Positions 59,480 to 64,000 of a DNA stretch of 64,000 nt are shown here, in pieces. Under the pieces are notes generated by a model. It made no database searches. It had not been told where the DNA came from and worked only from the letters and a program-made list of their open reading frames with translations. Origin of the DNA: Vesta saturnalis (taxonomy: Eukaryota > Arthropoda > Insecta > Coleoptera > Lampyridae); the NCBI GenBank assembly GCA_036346205.1, contig JARFJB010001662.1, forward strand, positions 2,002,501-2,066,500, read 5' to 3'. The translations under genes and the position numbers were made by a program. Positions within the stretch are counted from its first letter, which is position 1, and each line of letters starts with the position of its first letter.

Positions 59480-60468
59480 AACAGTTATCGAGCGCGTGAG
59501 CGTTACAGTGATTTGTTTCCTACGCATCATTTGCCGGATAGGAGATACTTTTTGGTTTTGTATCGTAAATTTAGATTTAATTCGAGCGTGTTTAAGAAAT
59601 CCAGATCTAATAAACAATGTATAGTTAGTGAAGAAACTGAAATTAATGTGTTAGCTTATTTTGAAGCACATCCCAACAACTCAATTAATGATTTAGTGCA
59701 AGAAAATGGACTATATTTGGGTTCCATCCACAATATTCTAAAAAAGTATAAGTTTGTGCCGTATAAGTTCCGATCTACACAGACACTAGTACCAGGAGAT
59801 CAAGAAAGACGCGTTCAGTTTTGTCACTGGTTTATTAATAAAATGAGAACCAATAATGATTTTTGGAGCTCAATTCTATGGAGTGACGAATCAACTTTTT
59901 CTAATAGGGGCATGTTCAACAGGAAAAACAGCAATTTTTGGAGTCGAGAAAATCCGATGCTCTACCGATCTTGTAACCCGCAGAGACGATTCAGTGTTAA
60001 TGTTTGGTGCGGTTTAATTGGCTCGATAATTGTTGGTCCAGTATTTTATCAGAGTGCGTTAACTGGTGAGCGGTACGCCGAAATGTTGACTGCCACACAC
60101 CAAGACTTCTTGGATGATGTAAATTTAATGGATATGCAGAACATTTATTTCCAACAAGACATAACGTTCGTCAGATAGATACAATATTAAACAATTTTTT
60201 TGATGACAGATATTTATCAACTAATGGGCCTATCTGTATGCCTCCTCGATCACCTGACATTACTCCAATGGATTTTTTCTTTTGGAGATGTGTGAAGAGT
60301 GTGGTGTACAACAGGCGCTATGATAACCTTGAGGATCTCCAGCAAAGCATCGTTCACGCCATCAATAATATTGATGGTAGATCCATTGATAAGGCTACTA
60401 AAAGTGTCTACAAGCGGGTCCAGAAATGCTTGGAGCAAGAGGGTGATGTTTTCGAACATCTAATTTGA
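59480..60468 (+). pseudogene. DUF4817-type transposase, 5' truncated, one small deletion (element 5b)
   Basis: The frame enters the DUF4817 domain midway (YRARERYSDLFPTHHLPDRR). A helix-turn-helix (INDLVQENGLYLGSIHNILK) follows, then the DDE domain: LWSDESTFSNRG (first Asp), IYFQQD (second Asp), then a loss of about 11 bp that removes the GAPAH part and shifts frame at 60160. It continues HNVRQIDTILNNFFDD, PRSPDITPMDFFFW (third Asp) and ends normally EQEGDVFEHLI at 60468. It is the best-preserved transposase 3' half here. AATAAA at about 60511 could serve as its polyadenylation signal. Its first ~20 codons are lost at the head-to-head junction with element 5a. Confidence 0.88.
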
Positions 60469-60469
60469 G

Positions 60470-61890
60470 TTTTGTTTTGTTTTGTTGTTCCTTATTATTA
60501 TTCACTTACAATAAAGAATCATGTTTCAATTGTCTGATATTCTTTTCATTTTCTGCTCTATGGTAATACAGAAAAATAGCTGACACAGCCACCTTGATGA
60601 ATTTGGTAAATGATCAATAACTTTGTCATTTTTGACATTAGGGTGAAATGTCATAGGAACTTATTCGTTCAGAATTTAATTTTCTATCGACTAAGGATAT
60701 TACATATTGGGTGTGCCATTTAAAAAAATAGAAATTTTTGACATAACTCGCAACACGATGTTCAATTTTCATTTTGATTTCTCTATCGTAACGAGCGGAA
60801 CGAGCGAGTTAGAAAGAAAAAAAAATGAAGGCGAATTGCAGAATATTTTTGAGCATAGAAGAAGAGACCTGGTAGAGTGTACCTAAATGAAATTTTCGAT
60901 TGGTTATTACATTAAACATGTAAAAGTTTAGCTCTTAAAATTGCAAACCTTAATTGAATGAGTCTGATCAGATAGTTGCAATGACATTGTTTTTACTTAC
61001 GTTTATATCCCCTTTCGTTGTAAACATTTTAAACGGTTAGCTTTTTAATCACACATATGAGTATTGACATTAGAATGAATGTATGTTTTTTACAAACACG
61101 TAAAAACTGTTGTGTATTATGTATAATTAATGATTTAAAACATTTTCGTTAAACCTAAAGTATTGACTAGTAAAGTAAACACGTGCGTGGCTGTGCAGCC
61201 TGTATAATATATGTAAACAATAATACAGAAGCGATAGTTCATGTAACAATGCTATTCCTTTTTACTATTAGTACCTACATCCACTTTTTATACATATTGC
61301 TTAACCCGGAATGGCAGTTTAATTTATTTACTTTCAGTAGCAAAAAAAACTTACACACGTAAGAAATGCTGTAATTACCATCTAAAAAGCCTGTCGTAAC
61401 GGTATGATTAATGATTTTCAATTGTTGCACATATTTAGTAGCTCAACAAACAAAATGATGTACAACGGTACGATTTTTTAATAATATAGTTGCTTTGCTG
61501 TGATGAGCTTGTCAACATTTAAAATGTTTGTTCATTTTTCATTATTAAAATTTTAGTTAAATGTAACAGTTACATTGAATTGAAATTATCTAATGCTACA
61601 CGTCTATCGTCTAATGTGTTTTAAAGGGTAAATAATGGTCAAACTGAAATTCTTGACAAAATACAGCACTGCGTAAATCCTAATTATTTAAAACTTCACT
61701 AAATACTTGTTATACAGGGCGTGTTGACTGAAAACATATGGTGGTTCAGCCAGATGTGCATTACGTATATGGCAGAGCAATGTCAGCCAATGCACCCTGA
61801 TCACCATTACAGTTTGTATACTCCAATTAATTACCTCGTGTCTTATTAACCTAACTTATTTATATAAAAGAACAGCACATTTTCATATTT
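60470..61890. other. Transposon flank and unassigned DNA
   Basis: A subterminal-type block TTGGGTGTGCCATTTAAAAA near 60709 suggests the element 5b inverted repeat extends to about there. The remainder, possibly an intron of the gene ending at 62061, shows nothing I recognise. Confidence 0.4.
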
Positions 61891-61896
61891 TTGCAG

Positions 61897-62061
61897 TATT
61901 ACTGTAAAACTAATGAAGACAAAGCATTAGATGCTTGTGTTTGTATTGAGCGCCAGAAACCAAATGATATATACGTCACGTTGGCTAAAACTAGTGATGA
62001 AGGCGATTCCATTTTCTTGTCACACCACCATTCGCACAAACACAATGCGTGGTTAAAATAA
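61897..62061 (+). CDS. Probable terminal coding exon of an unidentified host gene
   Basis: A polypyrimidine-like TTTTCATATTTTTGCAG acceptor precedes an open segment of 54 codons ending in TAA. The text begins YYCKTNEDKALDACVCIERQ, then KPNDIYVTLAKTSDEGDSIF, and ends in a His-rich HHHSHKHNAWLK. Complexity and codon use look like real protein and match none of the transposon families nearby. No upstream exon is found in the window. I do not recognise the family. A non-LTR element lies directly downstream, perhaps in its 3' UTR. Confidence 0.5.
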   Translation, partial: YYCKTNEDKALDACVCIERQKPNDIYVTLAKTSDEGDSIFLSHHHSHKHNAWLK

Positions 62062-62176
62062 AACAGTGACGACAAAGAAGAAGAAATGATGAAGATAAAT
62101 AAAACATAGGAACAAGGCATGTAAACTCCATGCCGCCCGGTGCTATATCACCACCTATACAATGGTTATATAAGGT

Positions 62177-64000
62177 TTGGTAAGGGCTTTTGCCAACGCC
62201 AAAATAAAGACCAATAAGAGCAAGATCAGGAATAAAACTCTGCCCCATTCGGATGACCGGGAAGGCAGGACTCAAGCGACCTCGGTTATCGAAAGTACCA
62301 ACATTCGGATACTCTACTGCAACATACGTGGTACCAGGTCGAATCTTATTGCTACTTACCCACACCTTGAACAAGTGCAACCGGACATTCTATCAGAAAG
62401 ACAAGTCTCCCCTGGAAGCACTGATTCGCCTGACCTGCAATTTCCCAGATACAACTAACTTTCGCCTTAAAGGCGGAGTATGTGAGTATACCAAGGACAA
62501 CGTAGGTTCTAAGAGGACGTCCATTTTGGAAAACAACAAGTTTGACGCGATTTGGTTCAAAAGCTTTAGTACATCTTCCTTTCCTCCCATGACGTCTCGT
62601 AACTGAGCTGTAATAGCTGATTCTGCTGACAAAGTCAATCTCTTTGTCGATTACTTTGCATCAAGTCCATGTCTCAATGATTCTAGTAACATTTTGCCGT
62701 CGCCCAAATCTACCCCATACACTATGAAACCATTCCACTTTCGATACAAGCTCCTAGAATCAATTATCAATAAACTTGACTCAAACACGGCGACTGGCCC
62801 TGACGGTATTCCAGCTATCGTCCTTAAAAATGCTACCCCGAGCTAGTACCAGTATTGTCCAAACTCTTTTTGATCTCCAGCTATCGTTCTTAACATTTGC
62901 TGCCCCGAGCTGGTACCTGTATTGTCCAAACCCTTTTCAAACTCCAGCTATCGTCCTTAAAAAATGCTACCCCGAGCTAGTGCCTATATTGTCCAAACTC
63001 TTTTCGATCTCCATGTCATTTGGAGAGTTTCCCTCATCGTGGAAATTGCAAATGTCCAACCTATCCCTAAAAAGGGCGATAAAACCGATCCCTCAAACTA
63101 TCGACCAATAGCTATCACTTCCATTCTATCGAAAATCATGGAAAAAGCCATCAATTACCAACTGCTTTCGTGCCTCCAATCTAATATACTCCTAAACGAC
63201 AAAAGACGTATACGTGTTGTCGTCGATGACTTCTTTTCGGAAGAAGCTACTATTAACGCGGGCGTACCTTAAGGATCAGTGACAGCTTGCACACATTTCC
63301 TGCTACACATAAATGATCTCATTTGCTCAACAACTAACCCGATCCATTGCTTTGCAGACGACAGCACTCTGTATTGTAGTTATTCTCAGTTTTCCCACAA
63401 CAATAAGTCTAGTTCGGACGTTAAAGTGAAATGGCAGCCTCAATCAACAGTGACCTAGAACGTCTCCTTGAATGAGGAAGGAATAATCTATTCACGTTTA
63501 ACGCCGACAAAACCCAGTGTTGCCTTGTGTCCGCCAAGAAAGACTGATCATTTCCTGCTGTAAATATGAGTGGATTAGATCTCAAGTTTGAAAAACCCTA
63601 TTTCTATGTTACGGATCTCCGTATCATCCAACCTTCCATAGGTTGACCACCTTTTGCCAGCCAGCAAAACAGCTGCCCCTAAACTGGGATTTCTACATAG
63701 ATCTAAACAGTACTTCACATCGCAACAACTCCTTTTACTGTATAAGGCTCAAATTCGACCTCATCTGGAATACAGTTCACACTTCTGGGTCAGTGCTCCC
63801 CAATACGCCCTTAATATGGTAAACCGCATCCAAAACAGAGCTATAAGGCTTATAAATGACCCGTCTCTAACTTTTGACCTACAGTCTCGTGAGCATAGAA
63901 AAATAGTTTTGGTTCTTTTACTTATTCTATCGCTATTACCATGGCAAGTGTGCCTTCGAAATGCACCACTTAATACCTTCGCAGGCCATTTTCGCTTGGA
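62177..64000 (+). mobile_element. Non-LTR retrotransposon (Jockey/RTE-like ORF2), broken, runs off the window
   Basis: The plus strand encodes an endonuclease start (NIRILYCNIRGTRSNLIATY, QPDIL) and then, after shifts and a deletion, RLKGGVCEY. RT begins at SADKVNLFVDYFASS and continues TATGPDGIPAIVLKN (62785-62830), SFGEFPSSWKLxxVQPIPKKGD, SNYRPIAITSILSKIMEK, INAGVP-stop-GSV (63255) and the catalytic block CFADDSTLYC (63353). Between NDKRRIR and VVVDDFF about 80 residues of RT are missing. The late part (HLYNAxRxxRAIRL-type text to 64000) continues past the edge. Many stops show it is inactive. The exact clade needs a phylogeny. Confidence 0.85.
62811..63010 (+). repeat. Tandem triplication of a ~67-bp RT segment
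   Basis: CCAGCTATCGTCCTTAA starts copies at 62811, 62877 and 62944, each with CCCCGAGCTnGTnCC and ATTGTCCAAAC. Unit lengths of 66 and 67 bp disrupt the reading frame of the RT finger region. Confidence 0.93.

Overview
The window is AT-rich eukaryotic DNA with spliceosomal introns, one recognisable animal lipid-carrier gene, and a dense bed of decayed transposons. The transposon mix (DUF4817-type Tc1/mariner relatives with long inverted repeats, mariner, BEL/Pao, Ty3/gypsy, Penelope-like, hAT, a non-LTR element) points to an arthropod, most likely an insect. I cannot name the order or species. No cellular operon, CRISPR array or bacterial feature is present. Almost every long reading frame is a transposon remnant or a shadow of simple repeats.

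Layout. 1-1975 is a (GCAGAC)n hexamer array that is itself duplicated with a 1,028-bp period. 2031-2730 is a dispersed repeat with a second, inverted copy at 52975-53715; each copy abuts its own simple-sequence array. 4183-7040 is a Tc1/mariner-type element with about 740-810-bp inverted repeats and a transposase that carries an intron. 9493-10640 is a Penelope-like remnant (GIY-YIG endonuclease) between inverted repeats that contain hammerhead-like motifs. 11246-13299 is an element whose ends are built from a repeated 32-bp palindrome. 13909-16782 is a second long-TIR Tc1/mariner-type element set between (TA)n tracts. 16861-22307 is a defective BEL/Pao element; 22440-22830 and 24555-24870 are two more Penelope-like scraps with a tRNA-like hairpin between them. 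25217-27328 is a third long-TIR element. 27581-31992 is a fourth, split by a 2.37-kb insertion. 33937-35760 holds a decayed Tc1/mariner relative followed by a true mariner. 38455-43722 is a defective Ty3/gypsy element without env, bracketed by (TA)n tracts.

The only clear host gene is a CRAL-TRIO (clavesin / alpha-tocopherol-transfer-protein-like) lipid carrier on the minus strand, in four exons between 44873 and 48468. Its first coding exon is not visible, and one exon has a 1-bp frameshift in a C6 run. Upstream of it lies a nest: a Tc1/mariner-type transposase gene split by a hAT element (50246-52267) with a perfect 8-bp target duplication. 55140-60470 holds three more Tc1/mariner-type pseudogenes, two of them joined head to head. 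61897-62061 looks like the last coding exon of an unidentified host gene on the plus strand. From 62177 to the window end runs a broken non-LTR retrotransposon with a 67-bp tandem triplication.

How the parts relate. The recurring theme is TA. Tc1/mariner-type elements insert at TA, both LTR elements are bracketed or truncated at (TA)n tracts, and several CAGGG termini touch (TA)n. In three independent long-TIR elements the inverted repeat runs into the 3' end of the transposase gene, so the far TIR carries an antisense copy of the protein's C-terminus. I found no complete new system. The best candidates for something under-described are this TIR-captures-the-gene-end architecture, the palindrome-array element, and the paired hammerhead-like motifs of the Penelope remnant.
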